A DNA stretch of 6,700 nucleotides from Pseudomonadales bacterium (GTDB lineage Bacteria > Pseudomonadota > Gammaproteobacteria > Pseudomonadales > DT-91), in the NCBI GenBank assembly GCA_013215025.1, contig JABSRR010000172.1:1-6700 (forward strand). Direction: 5' to 3'. Numbering within the stretch: the first letter of the stretch is position 1; the number at the start of each line of letters is the position of its first letter. The notes under the pieces were generated by a model. That model did no database searches, was not told the origin of the DNA, and saw only the letters and a program-made list of their open reading frames with translations. The position numbers and the translations under genes were made by a program. Of the stretch, positions 1-6,101 are shown in pieces.

Positions 1-453
1 GGATGCCCCCGCAACAACAGGTTCCGCCGAAATGAGGTGTGTGCCCGGCGTCCTGTGGCAACCGTGAAGCACATGAAGGTAATCGGATTCGTCGGCCCAA
101 ATGATCGGGCTGTAATGGTGATCGCTGTGTTGTGGCCCGATGCGAACAGGCTTGGTAAACTGCCTCGTCTGAGGGTCATAGGTAATCAGCATCGGATAAG
201 CCATTCCCTTTTTGTTTTTTGTAGGAGTCGCATCTGCGTTGTAGACAATGTACAGGCGGCCCTTAAACAATACCGACTGCGGGCGCTGGCGGGCATCATA
301 AAGCATGTTGCGTTTGCCATTGATGCCAAAGCTCAGGATTTTATCTGGCGCTATAGCTTCGGCAGCGTTGGCTCTTGAGTTTACGCTGCTACCAAGCATT
401 AAAAAACTAAAACAAATGATAAACAGCGGTAGTAATTGTTGTGTATTTTTCAT
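1..453 (-). CDS. Exported BNR-repeat (BNR_4-like) protein, N-terminal part, cut by window edge
   Basis: The frame opens at ATG 451-453 and stays open for 151 codons to position 1, so the C-terminal part lies outside the window. Residues 1 to about 31 form a signal peptide: MKNTQQ, a hydrophobic core LLPLFIICFSFLML, then an Ala-rich cleavage region near ANAAEA. The mature part reads as beta-strand-rich repeats: residues 60-71 (SVLFKGRLYIVY), 84-93 and 112-133, the last containing HHYSPIIWADES and YLHVLHGCH. The 'H-x-P-x-I ... YLHV-x-x-GxH' pattern resembles BNR_4 propeller proteins, which are common beside sulfatases and glycoside hydrolases in marine polysaccharide degraders. No catalytic function can be assigned. 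It lies 57 bp downstream of the DUF1961 gene on the same strand, so an operon is likely. The ribosome binding site is weak (GGTGATAG just upstream). The gene looks more GC-rich than its neighbour. Coding status is firm; the family is a judgement from memory. Confidence 0.75.
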   Translation of the reverse strand, partial: MKNTQQLLPLFIICFSFLMLGSSVNSRANAAEAIAPDKILSFGINGKRNMLYDARQRPQSVLFKGRLYIVYNADATPTKNKKGMAYPMLITYDPQTRQFTKPVRIGPQHSDHHYSPIIWADESDYLHVLHGCHRTPGTHLISAEPVVAGAS

Positions 454-510
454 TTTTCTATCACCATATGGTTAAATTCAGATTAGGAGCGGAGTCAGGG
501 TGTATACGAA

Positions 511-1278
511 TTATTCCTTCAGTTCATAAACTTTAAAATTTTTAAAATGGGAAAGTCTATTCTGCATGAGCCGCAAACCTATTCTTCCAGCCTCGATTCC
601 CGGCTTATCGACATTTTCAAATTTAAACATCTTTGTCATCTTCGGATGCTTTACTTCCATCCAGATTTTTTTGTTCTGTTTGATAATGGCAATGCGAAGC
701 CACTCTTTATCACTAAAAAGACCGGCGTTATTGTAATCCCCTTTCAGTTCAGTCTTTTTCAGTCCCTTGTTTTCTATAGGCATGTACCTTCGCGCTCTAA
801 CATAATCATTATTTTTGCCTCCCTGAGTACCAGTCGCATAACTGATATGATAAGTATGCATATTTAAATAGTAATTCTTCATGGCTGCCAATTCACGTTT
901 TTCTGGCCATTGCGTAATGTCTTCCACGCAACCTTTCTGGCCATCTCCTGTTGCCTGAATGTATATTATGTTGACCCCTTTTCGTTTGTCGCCGTCTAAA
1001 CATTTAAAATCATATTCTATGCGTAAATCGCCTGTAAACTCTTTCTTGGTCCAGAGAACGGCAAAGCCTTTGGAAGTATCGATTTGTAAAGCTTCTTTTG
1101 AATTACTCACTTTGGCATATATACCGTCAAGAAACCACTTCTCTTGCCAGTCTGTTCCGGTCATTTTGTCAGAAAAAGCTTCTTGCCAACCTTTAGCTTT
1201 TAAAGAAGATAAGTCATCTTTATTTTCAGCCTGAACAATACAGAAAAAGCATAAAAGTATCAAAAATAAATTCTTCAT
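511..1278 (-). CDS. Exported DUF1961 (YesU-like) family protein
   Basis: A complete 255-residue protein. ATG 1276-1278 is preceded by AAGGAG (1285-1290) with a 6-nt gap, which fixes the start. Residues 1-17 are a short signal peptide (MKNLFLILLCFFCIVQA) with probable cleavage before ENK. The mature chain of about 238 residues alternates beta strands in the manner of a concanavalin-like jelly roll. Marks I associate with DUF1961 are an N-terminal F-x-D-x-M-x-G ... W segment (35-50), FAVLWTKKEFTGDLRIEYDF (72-91), GVNIIYIQATGDG (101-113), NYYLNMHTYHISYATG (135-150), DYVRARRYMP (158-167) and the closing GRIGLRLMQNRLSHFKNFKV (231-250). B. subtilis YesU, encoded in a rhamnogalacturonan-use cluster, belongs to this family. 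A role in binding or processing a polysaccharide outside the cytoplasm is therefore inferred; the reaction is unknown. It is first in an apparent two-gene unit with the BNR gene. Confidence 0.85.
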   Translation of the reverse strand: MKNLFLILLCFFCIVQAENKDDLSSLKAKGWQEAFSDKMTGTDWQEKWFLDGIYAKVSNSKEALQIDTSKGFAVLWTKKEFTGDLRIEYDFKCLDGDKRKGVNIIYIQATGDGQKGCVEDITQWPEKRELAAMKNYYLNMHTYHISYATGTQGGKNNDYVRARRYMPIENKGLKKTELKGDYNNAGLFSDKEWLRIAIIKQNKKIWMEVKHPKMTKMFKFENVDKPGIEAGRIGLRLMQNRLSHFKNFKVYELKE

Positions 1279-1284
1279 ATATCA

Positions 1285-1290
1285 CTCCTT
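1285..1290 (-). promoter_or_regulatory. Ribosome binding site of the DUF1961 gene
   Basis: AAGGAG on the minus strand, 6 nt before ATG 1276-1278. It is the best Shine-Dalgarno sequence in the window and decides the start of this gene. Confidence 0.8.
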
Positions 1291-1387
1291 TATTAAACTT
1301 GCATGCAACTACATATACGAAACCTGAAGTCATTTCAGTACAGCTGTGGAGACTTTTTTTAATAAAAATGGATCTTCAGGGGTATGC

Positions 1388-1399
1388 TGTGTATACACA
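1388..1399. promoter_or_regulatory. Perfect 12-bp palindrome, candidate operator
   Basis: TGTGTATACACA is its own reverse complement. It lies 110 bp upstream of the DUF1961 start codon. The core GTGTATAC recurs at 500-507, in the 57-bp gap just upstream of the BNR gene. Palindromes centred on GTATAC are typical of GntR- and LacI-type sugar regulators, so a shared operator is a reasonable guess. No regulator gene is in the window. Confidence 0.35.
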
Positions 1400-1408
1400 A
1401 ATACTCTT

Positions 1409-1425
1409 CATACAGTGTCAGTATG
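1409..1425. repeat. Short dyad CATAC-N7-GTATG
   Basis: Five-base perfect arms around a 7-base centre, 10 bp beyond the TGTGTATACACA palindrome and upstream of the DUF1961 gene. It could be a second protein-binding site, but arms this short can arise by chance. Confidence 0.25.
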
Positions 1426-1748
1426 ATCTCGAAGCAACTCTAAAATTGTTCAATTAACCACTATTACGGAGCTGATTTGGCAAGGTTAACAGATTTTATT
1501 AATTGATCAAAATTATTTTTATTGAAGCTGGTAATTGCTCCTAATTCAAAGAAATTCTAAAAAAATCTTTGAGAAGAGTTTATTATAGGATCATCCATAA
1601 AGTCTTAAAGGAAACTACTAAGTTCCAGAAGTTTACCGGACACCTCTTCGTTCCTTAGAGTTGGTCACAGATTAGAATGACACTGCATTTTAATAACAAG
1701 GTTGAACAATATGAATAAATTACAGACGAAAAATATTTACTGTTCTTG

Positions 1749-1789
1749 AGTCACTTTTAGTGGTCGCCACAATCGGTATTTAAGTGACT
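1749..1789. repeat. Inverted repeat AGTCACTT / AAGTGACT
   Basis: Perfect 8-bp arms (1749-1756 and 1782-1789) flank a 25-nt centre. The centre holds a smaller hairpin, GTGG-TCG-CCAC, at 1760-1770. It ends 52 bp before the IS66 left end. Read on the plus strand the second arm runs into TTTT, but the arms are AT-rich and the loop is long, so a terminator is only one option. A remnant end of another insertion sequence is also possible. Confidence 0.35.
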
Positions 1790-1841
1790 TTTACAAGCTC
1801 TATGGGATGACTCTGAAAAGAGAAATTTTTGCTGTAGATTT

Positions 1842-1851
1842 GTAAGCGTCA
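1842..1851 (+). repeat. IS66 left terminal inverted repeat, outer 10 bp, also intron 5' exon with IBS1
   Basis: GTAAGCGTCA. The remaining inner bases (AATG) lie at 3836-3839, after the intron. The last six bases, GCGTCA (1846-1851), are the exact complement of the intron's candidate EBS1 at 2111-2116 and therefore serve as IBS1. The upstream bases TGTAA (1841-1845) would be IBS2, so part of that contact reaches one base into flanking DNA. Confidence 0.9.
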
Positions 1852-2082
1852 GTGCGCCAAGAAGCATTGTGTTTCTTGCAGGGTGAAAGTCCCTGTCGAG
1901 TAAGAGAATCTTGCTCACTCGTACCGAGTGTTGCGCTTGATGCGGAATATTTCGTTTGGATGAAACTGTGAAAATAATCGGTTGATTCTAGTCGGCTATA
2001 GAACTAATCAAGTGAAGCGTACACAGGGAAATCAGCAGGCGGTAGGGATTAACCGTATAATCCTTAGATCAGTTTAGCTTCG

Positions 2083-2087
2083 TTATA
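2083..2087 (+). other. Candidate EBS2 of the intron
   Basis: TTATA could pair with TGTAA (1841-1845), directly upstream of IBS1, with one G-U pair. TTATG at 2092-2096 is an alternative with two G-U pairs. Choosing between them needs a full domain I fold. Confidence 0.3.
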
Positions 2088-2110
2088 CGACTTATGGTAG
2101 GTGACAGTTT

Positions 2111-2116
2111 TGACGC
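2111..2116 (+). other. Candidate EBS1 of the intron
   Basis: TGACGC is the exact reverse complement of GCGTCA (1846-1851), the last six bases of the 5' exon. It lies 259 nt into the intron, where the EBS1 loop of domain I usually falls. Extending it upstream, TTTGACGC (2109-2116) is complementary to GCGTCA plus the first two bases of the 3' exon (AA), so the preceding T could also contact the 3' exon. Confidence 0.75.
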
Positions 2117-2432
2117 CCTGGAAACCAATATTTGAACTGGATAGTCCAAGATCCTCCAGTTTGAATGCCATCGGAGTTTTAAGATGTCGCATGTTGATAG
2201 AGAGATACAGTGAACTTGGGATATTCTCTGTTCTCCCAGCTGATCATAGAAATATGTGGATGCATGGGTATGTATTCGGCAACTGGAAAGAAGCCGTACA
2301 GATGGAGCTTAGGAAGTCAGACCAGCCCATAGTACTCCGAGTTCGGGAAAGCCGTTCACATGGGGAAGGGGCTGGCATAATAATGTAGCCTTCAAAGGAA
2401 ACATGAACAATTAAGAAAGGTTGATACAACTC

Positions 2433-3725
2433 ATGCTAACCTCACTGAAGGGAATAAACAAAAGAGCACAAAGTCACAAACAGCATCGATTTGGCGGGCT
2501 ATACCGTCTGCTAAATATCGAGAATTTACGCTGGGCCTATGGTCAGTTGAACAAACGTTCAGCTACAGGTGTAGATCGTGTAAGTTACTTTGAATATGGA
2601 CAAAACTTAGAGGAGAATTTAGAAGATCTTGTTAAGCGATTAAAGAATAAGAGCTATAAAGCTAAACTTATACGCAGGTGCTATATCCCGAAATCAGCGA
2701 CTAAACTTCGTCCCTTAGGAATACCCGCTCTGGAGGATAAATTACTCCAATATGCGAGTGCGAAAATCCTTGAGTCGATCTATGAAGCAGATTTCATTCA
2801 GGAAAGTTACGGTTACCGCCCCAATAGAGGAGCGCGTGATGCAGTAAAGCTTACAAAAGAAATAGCGATGTTCAATAACTGCAACTACGTAGTTGAAGCG
2901 GATATAAAAGGCTTCTTTGATAATATTGATCATAACTGGCTCTTGAGGATGTTGTCACAGCGTATCGAGGATAAAGCTTTACTTGAACTTATTCGCAAGT
3001 GGCTAAAAGCAGGAATATTAGAAGACGGACAGGTGATACATCCCGAAAGTGGGACACCGCAAGGAGGTGTAATATCACCAGTTTTAGCTAATGTTTACCT
3101 GCATTATGCACTCGACTTATGGTTTGAGAAAAGAATTCGGACAAAATGCATTGGAACCAGTCGTATAATTCGTTATGCGGATGATTTTGTATGCTTATTT
3201 CAAGCCGAGAGTGAGGCTTCGACCTTTTACAGTCAGCTGGGGATGCGACTAAAGAAATTTAATCTTGAGGTTGCGCCCGAAAAGACAAAGAAGCTGATCT
3301 TTTCACGATACAAGACTCGTAAAGAAAATCAAAGCTTTGAGTTTCTGGGGTTTGAATTTCATTGGGAAACAAGCCATAAAGGCAAAAGATATGTAAGAGC
3401 TAGAACTTCTACTAAGAATCTCTGCTCAGGTATCAAGCGGTTTACCGAATGGATTCAGTCAAATCGTGATAAGAAGCTCAGACCACTAATGGAAAACGTA
3501 CGTCGGAAATTCATGGGACATTATAACTACTATGGGTTGATGGGGAACAATAGACGCTTAAGTCACTTCTGGTTTAAGTGTTTACGGATTCTGTTTAAGT
3601 GGTTAAATAGGCGAAGCCAGAAACGCAGTTACAACTGGAAGGGCTTTAAAGAGCTCATTGAATACTTTGGTATTCCGAAACCTGAAGTAACAGAAAAGAA
3701 AATCGTTAACAGTTTCAGACTCTAA
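2433..3725 (+). CDS. ltrA: Group II intron-encoded reverse transcriptase/maturase
   Basis: A 430-residue protein (from ATG 2433) that assists splicing of its host intron and copies the RNA into DNA at the target site. AAGAAAGG (2413-2420) is the ribosome binding site, 12 nt before the ATG. The in-frame TTG at 2421 abuts it, so ATG is preferred. Numbered from the TTG frame (subtract 4 for the ATG start), RT motifs are KLRPLGIPALEDKLLQ (95-110), GYRPNRGARDA (131-141), EADIKGFFDNIDH with catalytic D161 (159-171), GTPQGGVISP (211-220), RYADDFV with D254/D255 (251-257), EKTK (287-290) and FEFLGFEF (306-313). The maturase (X) region is near 320-400 with RRKFMGHYNYYG (361-372). The chain ends soon after LNRRSQKRSYNWKGFKEL (395-412), with no HNH endonuclease domain. 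Such proteins usually prime on nascent strands at replication forks rather than by cutting the second strand. The frame is intact and all catalytic residues are present. Confidence 0.95.
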   Translation: MLTSLKGINKRAQSHKQHRFGGLYRLLNIENLRWAYGQLNKRSATGVDRVSYFEYGQNLEENLEDLVKRLKNKSYKAKLIRRCYIPKSATKLRPLGIPALEDKLLQYASAKILESIYEADFIQESYGYRPNRGARDAVKLTKEIAMFNNCNYVVEADIKGFFDNIDHNWLLRMLSQRIEDKALLELIRKWLKAGILEDGQVIHPESGTPQGGVISPVLANVYLHYALDLWFEKRIRTKCIGTSRIIRYADDFVCLFQAESEASTFYSQLGMRLKKFNLEVAPEKTKKLIFSRYKTRKENQSFEFLGFEFHWETSHKGKRYVRARTSTKNLCSGIKRFTEWIQSNRDKKLRPLMENVRRKFMGHYNYYGLMGNNRRLSHFWFKCLRILFKWLNRRSQKRSYNWKGFKELIEYFGIPKPEVTEKKIVNSFRL

Positions 3726-3835
3726 AACTTTACATGCTCGTACGGAAGTGAATTATTATGAAGAGCCCAGTGCGGTAGTACCGCACGCTGGGATCTGTGA
3801 GGGGGCAGTCGGGTAACTGGCTGTCCTACCTCGAT
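3726..3835 (+). ncRNA. Group II intron domains V and VI with 3' splice site
   Basis: Domain V (3763-3797) begins GAGCCCAG with the catalytic AGC triad. It has an apical stem TGCGG/CCGCA, a two-base CG bulge, and closes with CTGGGATCTG. Domain VI (about 3798-3835) is a hairpin of GAGG/CCTC and GGGCAG/CTGTCC with a bulged A at 3828, the branch point, seven bases before the 3' end TCGAT. The 37 bases before domain V are the 3' strand of domain IV. Confidence 0.9.
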
Positions 3836-3839
3836 AATG
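3836..3839 (+). repeat. IS66 left terminal repeat, inner part after the intron
   Basis: AATG completes GTAAGCGTCA from 1842-1851 to give the 14-bp repeat found at the right end. It is also the start of the intron's 3' exon. Weaker similarity to the right end continues inward (TCTTTAAG here against TTTTGAAG there). Confidence 0.85.
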
Positions 3840-3868
3840 TAGAGCATCTTCTTTAAGCTGATTTCCCT

Positions 3869-3877
3869 TGCTATACT
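3869..3877 (+). promoter_or_regulatory. Candidate extended -10 promoter of tnpABC
   Basis: TGCTATACT is an extended -10 element (TGn plus TATACT) located 31 nt before the tnpA start codon. The best -35 at 17-bp spacing is the weak TTCTTT (3849-3854), tolerable for an extended -10 promoter. If real, it lies downstream of the intron, so tnpABC expression would not depend on splicing. Confidence 0.4.
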
Positions 3878-3908
3878 TCCTTCGACTTAAATATTAAGAA
3901 GGATAAAA

Positions 3909-4235
3909 ATGGAAAAGGTGAATGCAGAAGACAAGCTAGAGTTTTGGCGCCTTGTCGTTGAAGAGTTTGAGAATAGTGAGAAGTCAATTAAAGAACAATG
4001 CCAGGAAAATGATATAGCCTTGGGTCAATATTATAATTGGCGCAAGAAAGTCCGGGAATCAGCGATTGACGAAGTAGGTACTTTCATTGAAGTGGATGAT
4101 ACCGAAGAGGCACCAATACAGAATAAACCAGGCTCAATCATTCTAGAATACAGAGACGATTTTAGATTCAATCTGGAAGATGGCTTCAATCGAAAGACTC
4201 TCAACTCAGCTCTTAAAGTTTTGATGTCGCTATGA
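3909..4235 (+). CDS. tnpA: IS66 family accessory protein TnpA
   Basis: A 108-residue first gene of the IS66 element. AAGGA (3899-3903) lies five bases before the ATG. Residues 8-50 fit the helix-turn-helix of this family: a W at 13, the segment SEKSIKEQCQENDIALGQYY and the closing NWRKKVRE (43-50). An acidic linker follows, then a C-terminal block IILEYRDDFRFNLEDGF (77-93) and a final helix, as in other IS66 TnpA proteins. It probably binds DNA, perhaps the element ends, and is required with TnpB and TnpC in IS66 elements where this was tested; its precise biochemical job is not settled. The length is normal. Its stop overlaps the tnpB start as ATGA, so translation of the two is probably coupled. 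Confidence 0.9.
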   Translation: MEKVNAEDKLEFWRLVVEEFENSEKSIKEQCQENDIALGQYYNWRKKVRESAIDEVGTFIEVDDTEEAPIQNKPGSIILEYRDDFRFNLEDGFNRKTLNSALKVLMSL

Positions 4236-4567
4236 TGAATATAGCGAGTGATGCACGGATTTTTGTATTCACCAGTTCAACAGATATGCGCAAAGGCTTC
4301 CATGGTTTAATCAGCCTTATTCAAAAGTTCAGTGAGAACCCGATTGATGGCAGTTTCTATGTCTTTACCAACCGTAACCGGACTCGCCTAAAGATCTTAT
4401 ATTGGGATGGTGACGGCTTTGCTCTTTGGTATAAGTATCTTCAAAAAGGTTTGTTTGATATCGCCCAATCGGCTGATGTCAAACTGTTAATTGATCGTCG
4501 CCGTTTAACATTAATTTTAGAAGGAGTTGAGCCTCTGAAAATACGTACAAGTTTTAGAGGAGTCTAA
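4232..4567 (+). CDS. tnpB: IS66 family accessory protein TnpB (Orf2)
   Basis: A 111-residue protein with the strongest family signature of the three: STDMRKGFHGL (16-26), SFYVFTNRNRTRLKILYWDG (41-60), DGFALWYKYLQKG (61-73) and LILEGVE (94-100). These motifs define the IS66 Orf2-like family, which accompanies the DDE transposase and is needed for efficient transposition. The start codon overlaps the tnpA stop in an ATGA arrangement and has no separate Shine-Dalgarno sequence, pointing to translational coupling. A second ATG follows immediately (4235-4237) and could be used instead, removing one residue. The length matches the family and the frame is intact. Confidence 0.93.
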   Translation: MMNIASDARIFVFTSSTDMRKGFHGLISLIQKFSENPIDGSFYVFTNRNRTRLKILYWDGDGFALWYKYLQKGLFDIAQSADVKLLIDRRRLTLILEGVEPLKIRTSFRGV

Positions 4568-4597
4568 GCTTCATCTAAGCTGCAATTTGAGTATTTT

Positions 4598-6097
4598 ATG
4601 CTATATATCTGCATGGCTGAAATACTTGAAAATGAAACGACCGAAGTCACTGAACTTAAAGCTGAAAATAACAGGCTTAAGCAACGCATTCGCCTGCTTG
4701 AAAAAGCCCTGTTCGGGCCAAAGTCTGAACGTGAGATTGATCTTGATGAAAACCAGCCTGAGTTTGAAGATTTAGTTAAAGAGTTGGATTCTCTAAGTGA
4801 TGAGTTGGATCAGCAAGAAAATAAACTGACTCAGCAAAGAAACTCTACGCGTAAGAAAAAGTCATCTCTCAAAGATTTAATTCCAGAAGATCTTCCAGAA
4901 GAAGAAATCATCCTTGATGTACCGGAGGAAGAGCGCGAAGGCCTTATTCAAATTGGTGTAGATAGAAGCCGTAAACTGGCCAAGAAACCTGCCAGTTACT
5001 ACATTAAAGTTTATGTGCGTCCCAAGTATGCAGATAAGAAAGATGCAACTTCCGGCATCCTCATTGCTAATCTACCTGATTTTGCTATTCCAGGCAGTCA
5101 ATTTGATGAGTCAATTATAGCTGATACAGCCGTAAATAAATACTCATACCATCTTCCTTTATACCGTATTGAAGAGAAGATGAAAAACGAAGGTATTCCG
5201 GTCAGTCGCCAGACTTTATCCAATCTTATTATCAGGGGGGCGGAAGTTCTTAAGCCTCTCTATGATGAATTGAAAAAACAAATCCTTAATCGAGGTATAA
5301 TTTTTACAGATGATACACCGGTAAAATTACAGGTTAAAGGTAAAGGAAAGAAAGGTTTACTGACAGGACGCATCTGGGTTTATGTCGCCGGAGGTGCTGG
5401 GCCACCGATGAAAATATTTGAATTTACCAAAGATCGGCAAAAGAAAAGGCCAAAGGAATTCCTGGGAAACTATAAAGGATACATTCATGCTGATGCTTAC
5501 AGTGGATATGACGACTTATTCACTTCTAAAGGTGTGCACGAGTGTGCTTGCTGGATGCATGTGCGCAGAAAATTTATTGAAGCTGAAGATGCTCCTGTAG
5601 AATTCAGAAGAAATATCCTCAGAATGATCAGAAACCTTTATCGTTATGAACGCATTGGTAAAAGAATGACTCCTGAAAGCAGACTTAAATTGCGTCAGGA
5701 GAAAGTAAGCCCTTTAATCAATGAATTTTTCGGCTATATCGAGAACGAAATGCTCACTGGACCAATGATTCTCCCCAAATCTGGAATTGGCAAGGCACTC
5801 AATTATACGATCAAATTAAAAGAAGCTCTGAAAACATTCCTGCAAGATCCACGCTTGGAGCCGGATAATGGCGAAAGTGAAAGATCAATTAGACCATTAA
5901 CTATCGGTAGAAAGAACTGGCTCTTTGCTGGAAGTAAAAATGGTGGTGACGCAACCGCTACATGGGCATCAATTATTCAGACATGCAGAGCTAACGACGT
6001 CGACCCATTTGAGTACATCTCTGATGTTCTTAGAAAAATAAATGGCCATCCGGCAAATAAAATCGAAGAGCTTTTACCTCACAACTTCAAAAAGTAA
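4598..6097 (+). CDS. tnpC: IS66 family DDE transposase TnpC
   Basis: A 499-residue catalytic subunit that cuts and joins the element ends. Order of parts: an N-terminal leucine-zipper-like coiled coil (about 7-38) with the family's LFGPKSE (38-44), a charged linker, the region usually occupied by a zinc finger (95-150), the DDE core, and the C-terminal IS66 domain. Catalytic residues are D239 (IIFTDDTP), D299 (YIHADAYSGY) and E428 (DNGESERSIRP). ACWMHVRRKF (317-326) and IGRKNWLFAGSKNGG (436-450) are also diagnostic. The zinc-finger region lacks the CxxC cysteines of proteobacterial IS66 proteins. The start is uncertain: ATG 4598 and ATG 4613 are in frame, neither has a clear ribosome binding site, and the gap after tnpB is 30 bp. 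It ends 4 bp before the right terminal repeat. It appears functional. Confidence 0.95.
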   Translation: MLYICMAEILENETTEVTELKAENNRLKQRIRLLEKALFGPKSEREIDLDENQPEFEDLVKELDSLSDELDQQENKLTQQRNSTRKKKSSLKDLIPEDLPEEEIILDVPEEEREGLIQIGVDRSRKLAKKPASYYIKVYVRPKYADKKDATSGILIANLPDFAIPGSQFDESIIADTAVNKYSYHLPLYRIEEKMKNEGIPVSRQTLSNLIIRGAEVLKPLYDELKKQILNRGIIFTDDTPVKLQVKGKGKKGLLTGRIWVYVAGGAGPPMKIFEFTKDRQKKRPKEFLGNYKGYIHADAYSGYDDLFTSKGVHECACWMHVRRKFIEAEDAPVEFRRNILRMIRNLYRYERIGKRMTPESRLKLRQEKVSPLINEFFGYIENEMLTGPMILPKSGIGKALNYTIKLKEALKTFLQDPRLEPDNGESERSIRPLTIGRKNWLFAGSKNGGDATATWASIIQTCRANDVDPFEYISDVLRKINGHPANKIEELLPHNFKK

Positions 6098-6101
6098 GGT
6101 T

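Larger units (their letters stand above)
1279..1841. other. Non-coding gap between the DUF1961 gene and the IS66 left end
   Basis: About 560 AT-rich bases with no convincing gene on either strand. The end next to 1279 must hold the promoter of the minus-strand pair. A TATATG on the minus strand near 1311-1316 could be a -10 box, but no good -35 accompanies it. A 12-bp palindrome (1388-1399) and a CATAC-N7-GTATG dyad (1409-1425) lie 100-150 bp upstream of the start codon. The end next to 1841 holds an inverted repeat (1749-1789). Translating the minus strand away from 1841 gives only short frames (13-27 codons) in all three frames. None resembles the missing C-terminal half of the IS1380-like transposase at 6116-6700. 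Confidence 0.6.
1852..2432 (+). ncRNA. Group II intron ribozyme, domains I-III and 5' part of domain IV
   Basis: This 581-nt stretch before the maturase start holds the catalytic RNA scaffold. The 5' splice site begins GTGCGCC. A CAGGG/CCCTG hairpin (1879-1895) carries the conserved GGGTGAAAGTCCC of domain I. EBS1 is at 2111-2116. The GCCCATAGTACTCCGAG (2325-2341) and GGGAAAGCCGTTCACATGG segments are characteristic of domains II-III in bacterial introns. Open frames on either strand within it are by-products of structured RNA, not genes. Confidence 0.88.
1852..3835 (+). mobile_element. Group II intron, 1984 bp, encoding an RT/maturase without endonuclease domain
   Basis: The 5' end GTGCG (1852-1856) fits the GUGYG consensus and the 3' end is ...CTCGAT. 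Domain I shows the GGGTGAAAGTCCC hairpin (1881-1893). Domain III carries the familiar GGGAAAGCCGTTCACATGGG stretch (2345-2364). Domain IV holds the reading frame. Domain V is at 3763-3797, and domain VI has a bulged A at 3828, eight positions from the end. The boundaries are confirmed independently, because joining 1851 to 3836 recreates the IS66 left repeat. The intron and tnpABC are on the same strand, and the insertion lies upstream of tnpA in non-coding DNA. EBS1 and IBS1 pair over 6 nt. The RNA looks IIB-like rather than IIC: it is not behind a terminator and has a possible EBS2. The subclass is not certain. Confidence 0.93.

Noticed and set aside
37..378. Plus-strand open frame of 113 codons opposite the BNR gene
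   Set aside because: The minus-strand frame has a signal peptide, recognisable propeller-like strands and an upstream partner gene. The plus-strand translation resembles nothing and is Arg/Val-rich noise.
547..1234. Two plus-strand open frames opposite the DUF1961 gene
   Set aside because: They are antisense to a well-supported gene and have no ribosome binding site or recognisable domain.
1323..1380. CCTGAAG / CTTCAGG inverted repeat
   Set aside because: Seven-base arms 44 bases apart are expected by chance in AT-rich DNA and fit no known element here.
1605..1660. GTGTCCGGTAAACTTCTGG on the minus strand as a possible end of another insertion sequence
   Set aside because: It looks like an IS terminus, but no partner repeat or transposase fragment is visible, so it cannot be supported.
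1840..1866. Alternative intron 5' boundary a few bases to either side
   Set aside because: Only a cut after 1851 both starts the intron with GTGCG and restores the 14-bp terminal repeat when joined to 3836.
2101..2429. Short open frames on both strands ahead of the maturase
   Set aside because: They overlap conserved ribozyme segments (EBS1, domain III), so the sequence is constrained as RNA, not protein.
2421..3725. Reverse transcriptase as part of a retron or diversity-generating system
   Set aside because: The RT has a maturase region and lies between clear group II intron domains III and V. There is no template/variable repeat pair and no retron-type RNA.
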